A program made the position numbers and the translations under genes. The notes beneath the pieces are model-generated. The model ran no database searches. It was not told the DNA's origin and was given only the letters and a program-made list of their open reading frames with translations. Positions 1-7,703 of a stretch of 18,913 bases of DNA are shown here, piece after piece. This stretch comes from DATIJJ01 sp039936115 (GTDB lineage: Bacteria; Pseudomonadota; Gammaproteobacteria; DSM-16500), in NCBI GenBank assembly GCA_039936115.1, contig JBDTIZ010000194.1, positions 1 through 18,913 of the forward strand, given 5' to 3'. Position 1 is the stretch's first letter, and each line of letters begins with the position of its first letter.

Positions 1-20
1 GGCTTGTCCGCGGTATCCAG
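1..20. repeat. Fragment of dispersed GTCCGCGG-ATCCA repeat
   Basis: The first 20 bases closely resemble 7860-7879: both read G-G-(C/T)-TTGTCCGCGG-(T/G)-ATCCA. The motif looks like one arm of a GC-rich palindromic repeat (GGATCCCGCGGACAAG type) that is scattered between genes in many gammaproteobacteria. Only one arm is present here, at the window edge, so this is a fragment or a unit cut by the window boundary. Confidence 0.45.
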
Positions 21-42
21 TCAACTGGGCGTCTGTTTTGAG

Positions 43-119
43 TTGGTAAAAGCTCATCGCCACTGCATCTCTGTCATGCCAGATGACAGAGATTTGCAGC
101 GGGGTTGAGCTCTTACCAA
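43..119. repeat. Long imperfect hairpin downstream of the leftward unit; possible terminator
   Basis: Two arms pair around a short loop near 78-83. The outer stem is TTGGTAAAAGCTCA (43-56) against TGAGCTCTTACCAA (106-119), with one mismatch. After an internal loop, the inner stem pairs CTGCA-TCTCTGTCA (63-76) with TGACAGAGATTTGCAG (84-99), with a small bulge. It begins 5 bases beyond the stop codon of the leftward gene ending at 124, so it would form at the 3' end of that transcript. It lacks a clean U-run, so it may be a palindromic repeat acting as an mRNA-stabilising or attenuating structure rather than a classical terminator. Confidence 0.6.
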
Positions 120-123
120 GAAC

Positions 124-501
124 TTAAGGCTTTCTTCTAGTGGGTTGAAAATCTAACTTATCTTTGTCCAACATTCCAAATCCTAGTGTACTCGCTTGCG
201 GAGCGTCATTACCCACCAACATTGAGGAGCGCACGATAGAGTATTCTCTCAGCGGATACTGCCGGCGCTGTTCAATATAATCAGTCATCTCAGTGTTCTG
301 TTCGAGCGACTTTGCCGCGTGATAAGTATAATAAGTAGGACTAGCATAGGGTTTTAAGCCTTGTCTCACGGCTTCTATATAAATAAGCTCAACCTCTTTT
401 ATTTGTCTGTTAATTTCATCAACGCTAATAGGTACATAGTCAATAAAGTATTCAGCATTTAAAACTACTTTAGCGCTGCTAGTCGGTCTAGTTTGACTCA
501 T
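124..501 (-). CDS. Hypothetical protein, 125 aa
   Basis: The product is a small soluble protein of 125 residues with no signal peptide, no membrane segment and no cysteine. I do not recognise its family. The N-terminal half is rich in acidic and aromatic residues, with a predicted helix around 25-48. The middle is tyrosine-rich (a YYTY run near 57-60), and the C-terminus is basic (TRRKP). It is the second gene of a leftward pair: only 14 bases separate it from the stop codon of the upstream helical-repeat gene, so they are probably co-transcribed. A GAG about 10 bases before the ATG is the only, weak, ribosome-binding candidate, which would fit translational coupling. A large hairpin follows the stop codon. 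Codon use resembles the neighbours, so it is probably a real gene. Confidence 0.6.
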   Translation of the reverse strand: MSQTRPTSSAKVVLNAEYFIDYVPISVDEINRQIKEVELIYIEAVRQGLKPYASPTYYTYHAAKSLEQNTEMTDYIEQRRQYPLREYSIVRSSMLVGNDAPQASTLGFGMLDKDKLDFQPTRRKP

Positions 502-515
502 GACTGGTTACTCAA

Positions 516-1367
516 TTAGTTAAGACGTAATGCAGGGGTTTCAAATGCGGTTAGCAAAATAGATTTCGAAGCACGAAGCTTAGCCACCTCCATGTTGACT
601 TTTGCTAACATCATATCTTGCGAATGGCCTGCGTCTTTTGAGGATTGAATCGCGTCAGAAAGAGGTTGTTGAAGAGATTGAAAAAGAGCTTCTTCTTTCA
701 TATTAGTTGCAGCCAAAGAAACAATACTCAAAGCCCAGGCTGGATAATCGTCTTTTTTTAACCCTTTTGATATTGCAGCTACAATGCTATTTTCGTGGGT
801 CAATTCTAACATTTGTTGTAAACAGAGATCATAAGTTTCACGATCATTCGCATTCGCTGCGGCTTGCAAGCTCATAACCCATGCCCACATAGCGTCAGTG
901 GTCGATGTGTTTTTACCCTCAATAAATTCTTTAGTAAGCGCATGAGATGCATCGATCATATTTTCTTTTTCGTTTGTATATTCAGCATTATTTAATCCTG
1001 CGAGATAAGCAATTGCCCAAGCAGACAGGCGATCTTTTGACATGTCTTTATCCTTAAGTAACGCTTTTAATTCTTCGCAGATTTTTTCTACAGCTGTTTT
1101 ATCATTCATTAAATCGGCGGCAAGTAAGACTCGTCCTAACATCCATGCTTTAAAAGATTTTTTTTCTTGAGGAAAGGATTTGAGCGCTTTTAACATCGTA
1201 GGCAGAATGCGTTGATAGAGTTTTTTATCGCCTTGTACGGCACTAGCTACAAGCGGCATGCTTAAAAGATAAGCGTCGTCTTTTGCTTTTTGGAATTCGG
1301 ATTGAATATGTTGAATTAACGCAAATCGTCCGGAGTATACTTGGTTGTTTAAATTTTTTCTTAGCAT
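516..1367 (-). CDS. Hypothetical all-helical repeat protein, 283 aa
   Basis: The product is a soluble, strongly helical protein without a signal peptide. It appears to be built from about five related units of 42-48 residues. Each starts with an aromatic residue in an (A/S)-(Y/W)-x-L/I...-L-A-A-type helix, followed by a charged helix. The anchoring aromatic residues are Tyr33, Trp75, Trp117, Trp163 and Trp211, and the helices they start include AWMLGRVLLAA, AWAIAYLAGL, AWVMSLQAAA and AWALSIVSLAA. Such arrays usually form superhelical scaffolds that bind proteins, like TPR or HEAT repeats, but I cannot match this to a named family. The start is supported by ACGAGGATACC directly before the ATG. 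The leader carries a degenerate copy of a repeat seen after fadB. It is first in a two-gene leftward unit. The function is unknown. Confidence 0.7.
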   Translation of the reverse strand: MLRKNLNNQVYSGRFALIQHIQSEFQKAKDDAYLLSMPLVASAVQGDKKLYQRILPTMLKALKSFPQEKKSFKAWMLGRVLLAADLMNDKTAVEKICEELKALLKDKDMSKDRLSAWAIAYLAGLNNAEYTNEKENMIDASHALTKEFIEGKNTSTTDAMWAWVMSLQAAANANDRETYDLCLQQMLELTHENSIVAAISKGLKKDDYPAWALSIVSLAATNMKEEALFQSLQQPLSDAIQSSKDAGHSQDMMLAKVNMEVAKLRASKSILLTAFETPALRLN

Positions 1368-1385
1368 GGTATCCTCGTTGTGTAT

Positions 1386-1415
1386 GTTTTTGTAGAGGCG
1401 AACTTATGTGCCCGC
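1386..1415. repeat. Degenerate copy of the TTTTGTAGGGGCGAAC repeat
   Basis: The stretch GTTTTTGTAGAGGCGAAC followed by TTATGTGCCCGC matches about 25 of 30 bases of the arm of the inverted-repeat element at 7704-7861, which reads TTTTGTAGGGGCGAAC then CTGTGTGTTCGCCC. The internal hairpin (GGCGAAC/GTTCGCC in the intact form) has decayed here. It lies 18-48 bases upstream of the leftward start codon at 1367, inside the probable 5' leader of that gene. Confidence 0.55.
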
Positions 1416-1760
1416 TCCGCAAGATATTGATAGTGCGCAATTATAGCGCAACAGAGTCATTTATGTCTATCAATCAAATCCTATTTAAGCTACCTGCTCA
1501 ACAATGAATCTAGAAAATTTTTTCCTACTTTCCCTTGACATCAATCCATCAACACGCATCAACCCCCGAAAACTTGTGCACAGTTTCATTTTTTAGTCAT
1601 AAGTACTGAAAAATATGTGTCATTTGCAATTGCGAATCGTACAAAATTTCATAACTTATTGAATATATTGACATGTTTACTTGTGTCCAATTCCTGCGCT
1701 TCAGGGTCTTATGCCTATTCCAGTCATGTTTAGGAAGGTTTTGTATAGGTTACTAACAGA

Positions 1761-1785
1761 GTTATCCACAGAAACTGTGGGTAAC
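1761..1785. promoter_or_regulatory. DnaA-box-like 25-bp palindrome upstream of fadE
   Basis: GTTATCCACAG and CTGTGGGTAAC form inverted arms of 11 bases around AAA, with one non-complementary pair (T1765/G1781). The left arm contains TTATCCACA, an exact match to the DnaA-box consensus, and the right arm carries the near-consensus inverse TGTGGGTAA. It ends 7 bases before the proposed -35 hexamer of the fadE promoter. It could be a regulatory DnaA site, an operator for another dimeric regulator, or a relic of an origin-like sequence. No dnaA, dnaN or gidA gene is in the window, so I do not call it an origin. Confidence 0.45.
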
Positions 1786-1791
1786 TTTGGG

Positions 1792-1820
1792 TTAAAATCT
1801 ATTCTTACAAAATCTATGAT
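1792..1820 (+). promoter_or_regulatory. Candidate sigma70 promoter of fadE-fadA-fadB
   Basis: The hexamers TTAAAA (1792-1797) and TATGAT (1815-1820) are separated by exactly 17 bases and match the TTGACA/TATAAT consensus at 4 and 5 of 6 positions. Transcription would start near 1827, giving a leader of about 55 bases with the AAGGAG ribosome-binding site. No good fatty-acid regulator operator was recognised around it; the palindrome at 1761-1785 is the nearest candidate. Confidence 0.4.
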
Positions 1821-1882
1821 TCCGATAGCAAAATGATTATACTCATCGGCCAGGAGTACAAGCTAAGTATTAAGGAGTAACA

Positions 1883-4315
1883 ATGGCTTTTTGGGAAGTT
1901 CTCATCTTACTCATGGTCGTCGTCGGACTGGCTTTTGTTCAGGTCCCAGTCATATTATGGACACTTGTTATCGGGTTGGTTTTATTTCTGGTAACCGTTT
2001 TTGGCACGGTGAGTTACTGGTTGCTCGCTGTTTGCTGGCTAATTTTTCTGGCCGCAGCTCTTTTCGCAAATCTGACTAACACTCGGCAAAAGTATTTTAC
2101 CAAGCCTATTGTAACTATCTTGCAAAAACGCATGCCTGCCATCAGTGATACAGAACGAGAAGCGATTGAAGCAGGTGACGTCTGGTTTGAAAAAGATTTA
2201 TTTTGCGGACGCCCACAGTGGAAAAAATTTCTCGCCATTCCGCAACCTAAACTAAGCACCGATGAACAAAACTTTCTTGAAAACCAAGTTGAAACTTTAT
2301 GCAAAATGCTAAACGATTGGCAGATCATTAGTGATTCTAATCTCCCGCCCGAAGTCTGGGACTACCTTAAACTAGAACGCTTTTTTGGTTTAGTTATTCC
2401 AAAAGAGTATGGCGGACGTGGTTTTTCAGCGATAGCACATTCAACAATTGTGACAAAAATTGCAACACGCAGTATGAGTACTGCAGTCAATACTATGGTG
2501 CCAAATTCACTAGGCCCTGCTGAATTATTATTACATTACGGTACACCGGAACAAAAAGATTATTACTTACCACGTTTGGCGCGCGGGGAAGAAATGCCTT
2601 GTTTCGCGCTTACGGGTCCTGAAGCGGGTAGTGATGCAGGTTCGATGACAGATACGGGAATTGTCTGTTACGGCGACTATCAAGGCAAAGAAGTATTGGG
2701 TGTTCGCCTGACTTGGGATAAACGTTATATAACGCTTGCACCGATCGCGACTGTCTTAGGTTTGGCATTTCGTTTATATGATCCTGATCATTTGTTAAGT
2801 GAAAAAGAAAACATCGGCATCACGCTATGTTTAGTGCCAACAAACCATCCGGGTGTTGAAATTGGTCGTCGTCATCTGCCTATGCACTTGGCATTCCTGA
2901 ATGGCCCGACGTTTGGCACCGATGTGTTTATTCCAATCGATTGGATCATTGGCGGCGCTGCCATGGCAGGTGAAGGTTGGCGAATGCTGATGGAATGTCT
3001 ATCGGTCGGACGTGGCATTTCTTTACCTGCGTTAAGCACAGCCTGCGGCAAATTAGCCTATCGTCACACAGGTGCTTATGCACGAATACGTAAACAATTT
3101 AATACGTCTATTTCTAATTTCGAAGGTATTGAAGAAGCGTTAGGCGAAATTGCCGGCTTAACGTATCTGTTGGAATCCTGTCGAATGATGACGGCAGGTG
3201 CAATCGATTTAAAAATAAAACCCGCTATTGCAACAGCAATCGCTAAATTTAATATGACTGAAATGGCACGCAAAGTCATGGCGCATGCCATGGATATTGA
3301 AGCGGGTCATGGTATTCAGGTAGGCCCGCGTAATCTCATTGCACATCCTTACATGGCAATACCGGTGAGTATTACGGTAGAAGGTGCTAATATTTTGACG
3401 CGTAATTTAATTATATTTGGACAAGGCGCTATCCGTTGTCATCCCTATATATTGCAAGAGGTCGAGTTATTTGCAGCTACGAATACCCCAGATCGGATCG
3501 AACAGTTAGATAAATTATTGCTATCCCATATGGGCTATGTCGTGAGTAATATGGCACGAAATTTATGTTGCGGCATTAGCGGTGGAAAATTATTGTTTTC
3601 ACCCGTGCGCGGCCCCACAGCGCGTTATTATCGACAGCTCACTCGCATGAGCTCTGCACTGGCTTTATTGTCCGATGTCACTATGATGATTTTGGGCGGT
3701 GAATTGAAACGTAAGGAACGTATCTCTGCGCGTTTAGGCGATATACTAAGCCAACTTTATTTGGCGTCGGCAGCACTCAAATATTTTCATGATAATGGGC
3801 AAGCGATCGCTGAATTAGATACGTTAAAATGGTCGGTTGAAACTTGTTTACATGCAATTCAAACCGCTTGCGATGAATTACTGAATAATTTTCCTATTTC
3901 TTGGCTTGGAAAAGTATTGCGTTGGTTTATTTTTCCTTTTGGCACGGCTTATCATCGTCCAAAAGATAATTTGTATCGCAAAATTACCGCGCCTATGTTT
4001 GAGTTATCAGAGTTTCGTGACCGGTTAACGCGATATACTTTTTTGAGTAAAGAACCAATTGATACAAGTTATCAATTAGAAGAAGCGTTAACACAGATTG
4101 CAAAGATAGATCCTATCGCGAAAAAATTTCAAAACGCACTGCGAAGTGGTACATTACCTGTGCTTGGAAGCTTTGATGATCGCGCACTTGTTGCTGTCAA
4201 AACAGGTTTATTAACTGAGGATGAAGTTCGTGCATTGCGTGAATATAATGCGTTGCACAAAGAAGTGATCAAGGTAGATGAGTTTTCATTTGATCTCAAT
4301 ACGGTACTGAGCTAA
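1883..4315 (+). CDS. fadE: Acyl-CoA dehydrogenase FadE, 810 aa
   Basis: This FAD enzyme catalyses the first step of beta-oxidation, converting acyl-CoA to trans-2-enoyl-CoA and passing electrons to an electron-transfer flavoprotein. The length matches the E. coli FadE class (about 814 aa). Residues about 5-62 form two to three hydrophobic segments, which probably anchor it to the inner membrane. The acyl-CoA dehydrogenase core follows at about 130-520, with the flavin/substrate motif FALTGPEAGSDAGS (241-254) and ITVEGANILTRNLIIFGQG (497-515). Glu500 of VEGAN aligns with the catalytic glutamate of the YEGT motif in medium-chain dehydrogenases. A C-terminal FadE-specific helical region fills about 560-800. 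The start is fixed by AAGGAG 5 bases before the ATG. It is first in an operon; fadA follows after 19 bases. No missing motif is apparent. Confidence 0.95.
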   Translation: MAFWEVLILLMVVVGLAFVQVPVILWTLVIGLVLFLVTVFGTVSYWLLAVCWLIFLAAALFANLTNTRQKYFTKPIVTILQKRMPAISDTEREAIEAGDVWFEKDLFCGRPQWKKFLAIPQPKLSTDEQNFLENQVETLCKMLNDWQIISDSNLPPEVWDYLKLERFFGLVIPKEYGGRGFSAIAHSTIVTKIATRSMSTAVNTMVPNSLGPAELLLHYGTPEQKDYYLPRLARGEEMPCFALTGPEAGSDAGSMTDTGIVCYGDYQGKEVLGVRLTWDKRYITLAPIATVLGLAFRLYDPDHLLSEKENIGITLCLVPTNHPGVEIGRRHLPMHLAFLNGPTFGTDVFIPIDWIIGGAAMAGEGWRMLMECLSVGRGISLPALSTACGKLAYRHTGAYARIRKQFNTSISNFEGIEEALGEIAGLTYLLESCRMMTAGAIDLKIKPAIATAIAKFNMTEMARKVMAHAMDIEAGHGIQVGPRNLIAHPYMAIPVSITVEGANILTRNLIIFGQGAIRCHPYILQEVELFAATNTPDRIEQLDKLLLSHMGYVVSNMARNLCCGISGGKLLFSPVRGPTARYYRQLTRMSSALALLSDVTMMILGGELKRKERISARLGDILSQLYLASAALKYFHDNGQAIAELDTLKWSVETCLHAIQTACDELLNNFPISWLGKVLRWFIFPFGTAYHRPKDNLYRKITAPMFELSEFRDRLTRYTFLSKEPIDTSYQLEEALTQIAKIDPIAKKFQNALRSGTLPVLGSFDDRALVAVKTGLLTEDEVRALREYNALHKEVIKVDEFSFDLNTVLS

Positions 4316-4334
4316 TAAAAAATAGGGAAGAACC

Positions 4335-5651
4335 ATGATTGATACTAACAGTAATATGAAGCGTGAAGTTTATATAGTCGATGGAGCGCGTACGCCTTTC
4401 TTAAAGGCCCGTGGCAAACCTGGATCACTTTCAGCGTCTGACCTCGCAGTGAATGCAGGAAGAGAATTATTAGCACGCCAACCATTCGCACCTAATCAAC
4501 TGGGTGAAGTCATTATTGGTTGCATGATGCCAAGTCCAGATGAAGCGAATATTGGTCGAGTGATTGCGTTACGTTTAGGTTGTGGTGATGCGATGACGGC
4601 ATGGACTGTACAAAGAAATTGTGCGTCTGGCATGCAAGCCATTGACAGTGCGATAAAAGATATTGCAACAGGTCGTCATGATCTTGTGTTAGCAGGTGGA
4701 ACAGAGGCCATGAGCCGTGCTCCCATATTATTTAATAATAAAATGGTCAATTGGCTTTCCGGTTTGTGGGGCGCTAAAACAGTTGGCGCGAAATTAAAAC
4801 AAATTACACAATTTAGACCAGCATTTTTAGCGCCAGTCATTGCATTGATGCGCGGCTTAACGGATCCAATGGTCAATTTAACCATGGGTCAAACAGCAGA
4901 AAATGTGGCGTATCGTTTTAATATTACCCGTGAACAAATGGATGCGTTTGCGCTTGAAAGTCATCAACGTGTTGCTTATGCACAAGATAATAATTATTTA
5001 ACTGATGTCACAGCGGTTTATAGTACGACAGGTGAATATGCTGTGTCGGATGATGGTGTGCGACGTGATACTACAATGGAAAAGCTCGCAACATTAAAAC
5101 CATTTTTTGATAAAAAATTTGGTAGTGTGACAGCAGGAAATAGTTCACAAGTGTCTGATGGCGCTGCATTGTTATTGCTTGCCAGTAAAGAAACTGTCAT
5201 AAAATATAAATTACCGGTTATCGCACGAATTGTTGATGTCGAATGGGCAGGTCTTGATCCTGCAGAAATGGGGCTTGGTCCAGTTTATGCTTCAGCTGCT
5301 TTGATGCGTCGGTATAATTTGCGTTTAGATGACATTGATTTTTGGGAAATTAATGAAGCATTCGCAGCACAAGTCTTAGGTTGTGTGGCAGCATTCGAAG
5401 ATGAAGACTATTGCAAAAAATATTTAGGACTCGATCAAGCGCTAGGCAAATTGGATATGAATCGTTTGAATGTCGATGGCGGAGCCGTTGCATTAGGTCA
5501 CCCAGTTGGCGCAAGTGGCGCACGTATTGCATTACGTTTAGCAAATATTTTAAAACGACAAAATGCAAAACGTGGCATTGCAACTATTTGCATCGGTGGT
5601 GGACAAGGCGGTGCAATGTTAATTGAAAATGTTTCTGATGTAGGAGTATGA
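4335..5651 (+). CDS. fadA: Acetyl-CoA C-acyltransferase (3-ketoacyl-CoA thiolase), 438 aa
   Basis: This is the thiolase of beta-oxidation: it cleaves 3-ketoacyl-CoA with CoA to acetyl-CoA and a shortened acyl-CoA. The three catalytic elements are visible. Cys96 in QRNCASGMQA is the nucleophile, His389 lies in ALGHPVGASG, and Cys419 in CIGGGQGG is the acid/base cysteine. NEAF (340-343) is the fourth conserved block. At 438 residues it is longer than E. coli FadA (about 387) and closer to FadI or mitochondrial HADHB, and the gene order thiolase-then-multienzyme is also that of fadIJ; the symbol fadI is therefore equally defensible. AGGGAAG precedes the ATG at 4335; an internal ATG at 4356 lacks a ribosome-binding site. 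The gene is 19 bases after fadE and 4 bases before fadB, so the two subunits are probably made together as a complex. Confidence 0.93.
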   Translation: MIDTNSNMKREVYIVDGARTPFLKARGKPGSLSASDLAVNAGRELLARQPFAPNQLGEVIIGCMMPSPDEANIGRVIALRLGCGDAMTAWTVQRNCASGMQAIDSAIKDIATGRHDLVLAGGTEAMSRAPILFNNKMVNWLSGLWGAKTVGAKLKQITQFRPAFLAPVIALMRGLTDPMVNLTMGQTAENVAYRFNITREQMDAFALESHQRVAYAQDNNYLTDVTAVYSTTGEYAVSDDGVRRDTTMEKLATLKPFFDKKFGSVTAGNSSQVSDGAALLLLASKETVIKYKLPVIARIVDVEWAGLDPAEMGLGPVYASAALMRRYNLRLDDIDFWEINEAFAAQVLGCVAAFEDEDYCKKYLGLDQALGKLDMNRLNVDGGAVALGHPVGASGARIALRLANILKRQNAKRGIATICIGGGQGGAMLIENVSDVGV

Positions 5652-5655
5652 GCTG

Positions 5656-7695
5656 ATGCCAACTTATCAACACTGGCGTTTAGAAACGGACGCAGATAGA
5701 ATTTTGTGGTTATATTTCGATAAAAAAAATACGTCTACGAACACAATGGATAGAGAAGTCATGGAAGAATTCTCTGACATCATCGATTCTCTCACCAATG
5801 ACGCAGAGCATAAGGGTCTTATTATTGCCTCCGCGAAAAAAAATGGTTTTATTGCGGGTGCTGATATTTCGCAATTCACTCAATTTACTGATATCGAAGA
5901 AGCTGTCGCTTTATTAAAACGCGGACAACATATTTTCGCTAAACTAGAAGCGCTAAGAATTCCAACTGTTGCGATGATCAATGGTTTTTGTTTAGGCGGT
6001 GGGCTAGAGCTTGCATTAGCGTGCCGTTATCGTATTGCTGAAGATGGTCCAAAAACGCGTTTAGGGTTACCTGAAGTTAAGCTGGGTATTCATCCAGGTT
6101 GGGGTGGCAGTGTTCGCATGCCGCGCTTGATTGGGGCATTACAAGGTTTGAATTTAGTCATGTCTGCGCATACGATTAGTGGTAAAGCAGCTGCAAAATT
6201 AGGCGTTGTCGATGCCGCAGTGCCAAAGCGTCATTTAATAACTGCTGCAAGGTATTATGTATTACAACAACCAAAGCCACATCAAACTACATGGTTACAG
6301 AATGCATCTAATTCGAAATTTGTTAGACCATTAATCGCAAGTGTGATGCGAAAAAAATTACGCGCCAAAGTAAATCCACTTCATTATCCTGCACCGTTTC
6401 ATGTCCTCGATAATTGGGAGCGTGTCGGTGTAGTTGGCGATGCGGCAATGGATAAAGAAGCCAGAAGTTGCGGGAAATTATTTTTCAGTGAAACGTGTCA
6501 GAACTTGGTACGCGTCTTTTTCTTGCAAGAGCGTTTAAAAGCGCAAGGAAAAGAAAGTCGTTTTGATCCACAACATGTACATGTCATCGGTGCTGGCACC
6601 ATGGGTGGTGATATTGCTGCTTGGTGTGCAATGCAAGGTCTTAAAGTGACATTACAAGATCGTGATGCAAAATATATTGCGCCTGCGATTAAACGAGCTT
6701 ATCAATTATTTAAAGAAAAATTAAAAGAACCGTATTTGATTCAAAGAGCAATGGATCGTTTGGTGCCAGATGTTCAAGGTTACGGTGTGCCGCATGCGGA
6801 TATAGTCATTGAAGCCATTTATGAAGATTTAGCAGCAAAACAAGCATTGTTTAAATCACTCGAAAATCAAGTGAAGCCACAAGCTATTTTAGCAACTAAT
6901 ACTTCAAGCATCCCACTGGATGATATTAACAGTGTGTTGAATACACCGGAACGTTTAGTGGGTATTCATTATTTTAATCCCGTGTCTAAAATGCAATTGG
7001 TTGAAGTGGTGAAGGGTGCTCGAACGGATCCTTCAGTTGTTGAAAAAGCGACGAGTTTTGTGCGCAAAATTGATCGCTTACCGTTACAAGTCAAAAGCAG
7101 TCCTGGATTTTTAGTCAATCGTATTCTGATGCCTTATATGTTAGAAGCATTAATGATGTTAGATGAAGGCATTCCTGCGGGAGCAATTGATAAAGCCATG
7201 GTTGATTTTGGTATGCCGATGGGACCTGTGGCATTAGCGGACGCAGTGGGTTTGGACGTGTGCCTATCGGTTGCAAAATATCTTGGTCATTCATTAAATA
7301 CCAAAATACCGCCGCGCTTATCTGAGTTGGTAGAAAAAGGTAAATTAGGTCGCAAAACCGGTGAAGGTTTTTACCAATACAAGAAAGGCAAGCAAATTAA
7401 GCCAGCGGTTAGTGAGTCGGAGAAATCATCGGAAGAAATTTCAGATCGATTAGTGTTGCGTATGCTGGATGAAGCGTTCGCTTGTTTACGTGAAGGCGTG
7501 GTGGCTGATGGTGATTTATTAGATGCAGGAATGATTTTCGGCACAGGTTTCGCACCGTTCCGCGGCGGCCCAATTCATTATGCAAAAACCAAAGGCATCA
7601 CTGAATTGTTTCAGCAATTTGTGAAACAACGTCAACAACGTGGTGAAAAAACAGAAGCGTTGAAAACGTGGGAAACGAGCATAGAAGCGTCTTAA
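5656..7695 (+). CDS. fadB: Fatty-acid oxidation complex alpha subunit: enoyl-CoA hydratase / 3-hydroxyacyl-CoA dehydrogenase, 679 aa
   Basis: This bifunctional enzyme hydrates trans-2-enoyl-CoA and oxidises the 3-hydroxyacyl-CoA with NAD, feeding the thiolase encoded just upstream. The N-terminal crotonase domain (about 1-200) has the oxyanion-hole segment IAGADI (66-71) and two glutamates in the catalytic positions, Glu118 (GGGLELAL) and Glu140 (LGLPEVKLGI). The NAD-binding domain (about 307-490) begins with the Rossmann motif VIGAGTMGG (310-318). It carries the dehydrogenase residues His438 and Glu450 in GIHYFNPVSKMQLVE, and NTSS at 415-418. Two 3HCDH C-terminal domains follow. It is somewhat shorter than E. 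coli FadB (about 729) or FadJ (about 714), but all active-site blocks are present. GGAG at 5643-5646 lies within the end of fadA, so translation may be coupled. A large inverted-repeat element follows the stop codon. Confidence 0.94.
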   Translation: MPTYQHWRLETDADRILWLYFDKKNTSTNTMDREVMEEFSDIIDSLTNDAEHKGLIIASAKKNGFIAGADISQFTQFTDIEEAVALLKRGQHIFAKLEALRIPTVAMINGFCLGGGLELALACRYRIAEDGPKTRLGLPEVKLGIHPGWGGSVRMPRLIGALQGLNLVMSAHTISGKAAAKLGVVDAAVPKRHLITAARYYVLQQPKPHQTTWLQNASNSKFVRPLIASVMRKKLRAKVNPLHYPAPFHVLDNWERVGVVGDAAMDKEARSCGKLFFSETCQNLVRVFFLQERLKAQGKESRFDPQHVHVIGAGTMGGDIAAWCAMQGLKVTLQDRDAKYIAPAIKRAYQLFKEKLKEPYLIQRAMDRLVPDVQGYGVPHADIVIEAIYEDLAAKQALFKSLENQVKPQAILATNTSSIPLDDINSVLNTPERLVGIHYFNPVSKMQLVEVVKGARTDPSVVEKATSFVRKIDRLPLQVKSSPGFLVNRILMPYMLEALMMLDEGIPAGAIDKAMVDFGMPMGPVALADAVGLDVCLSVAKYLGHSLNTKIPPRLSELVEKGKLGRKTGEGFYQYKKGKQIKPAVSESEKSSEEISDRLVLRMLDEAFACLREGVVADGDLLDAGMIFGTGFAPFRGGPIHYAKTKGITELFQQFVKQRQQRGEKTEALKTWETSIEAS

Positions 7696-7703
7696 TCTAG
7701 ACG

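Larger units (their letters stand above)
1368..1882. other. 515-bp divergent intergenic region
   Basis: This gene-free stretch separates the leftward hypothetical unit from the fadE operon. From left to right it holds a degenerate copy of the GTAGGGGCGAAC repeat (1386-1415), an AT-rich middle with a TTGTGCACA palindrome near 1574-1582, a consensus-like TTGACA at 1668-1673 without a good -10 partner, a DnaA-box-like palindrome (1761-1785), a sigma70-like promoter (1792-1820) and the fadE ribosome-binding site AAGGAG (1872-1877). A short open frame on the + strand (1283-1507) mostly overlaps the opposite gene and has no ribosome-binding site, so I do not call it a gene. Confidence 0.6.

Noticed and set aside
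1283..1507. 74-codon + strand open frame in the fadE upstream region
   Set aside because: It overlaps the opposite helical-repeat gene and its leader, and lacks a ribosome-binding site.
1668..1673. Consensus TTGACA as the fadE -35 box
   Set aside because: No -10-like hexamer occurs 15-19 bases downstream; the pair at 1792-1820 is better placed.
1368..1882. Possible chromosomal replication origin
   Set aside because: One exact and one near-consensus DnaA box do not make an origin, and no dnaA, dnaN, gidA or rpmH gene is nearby.
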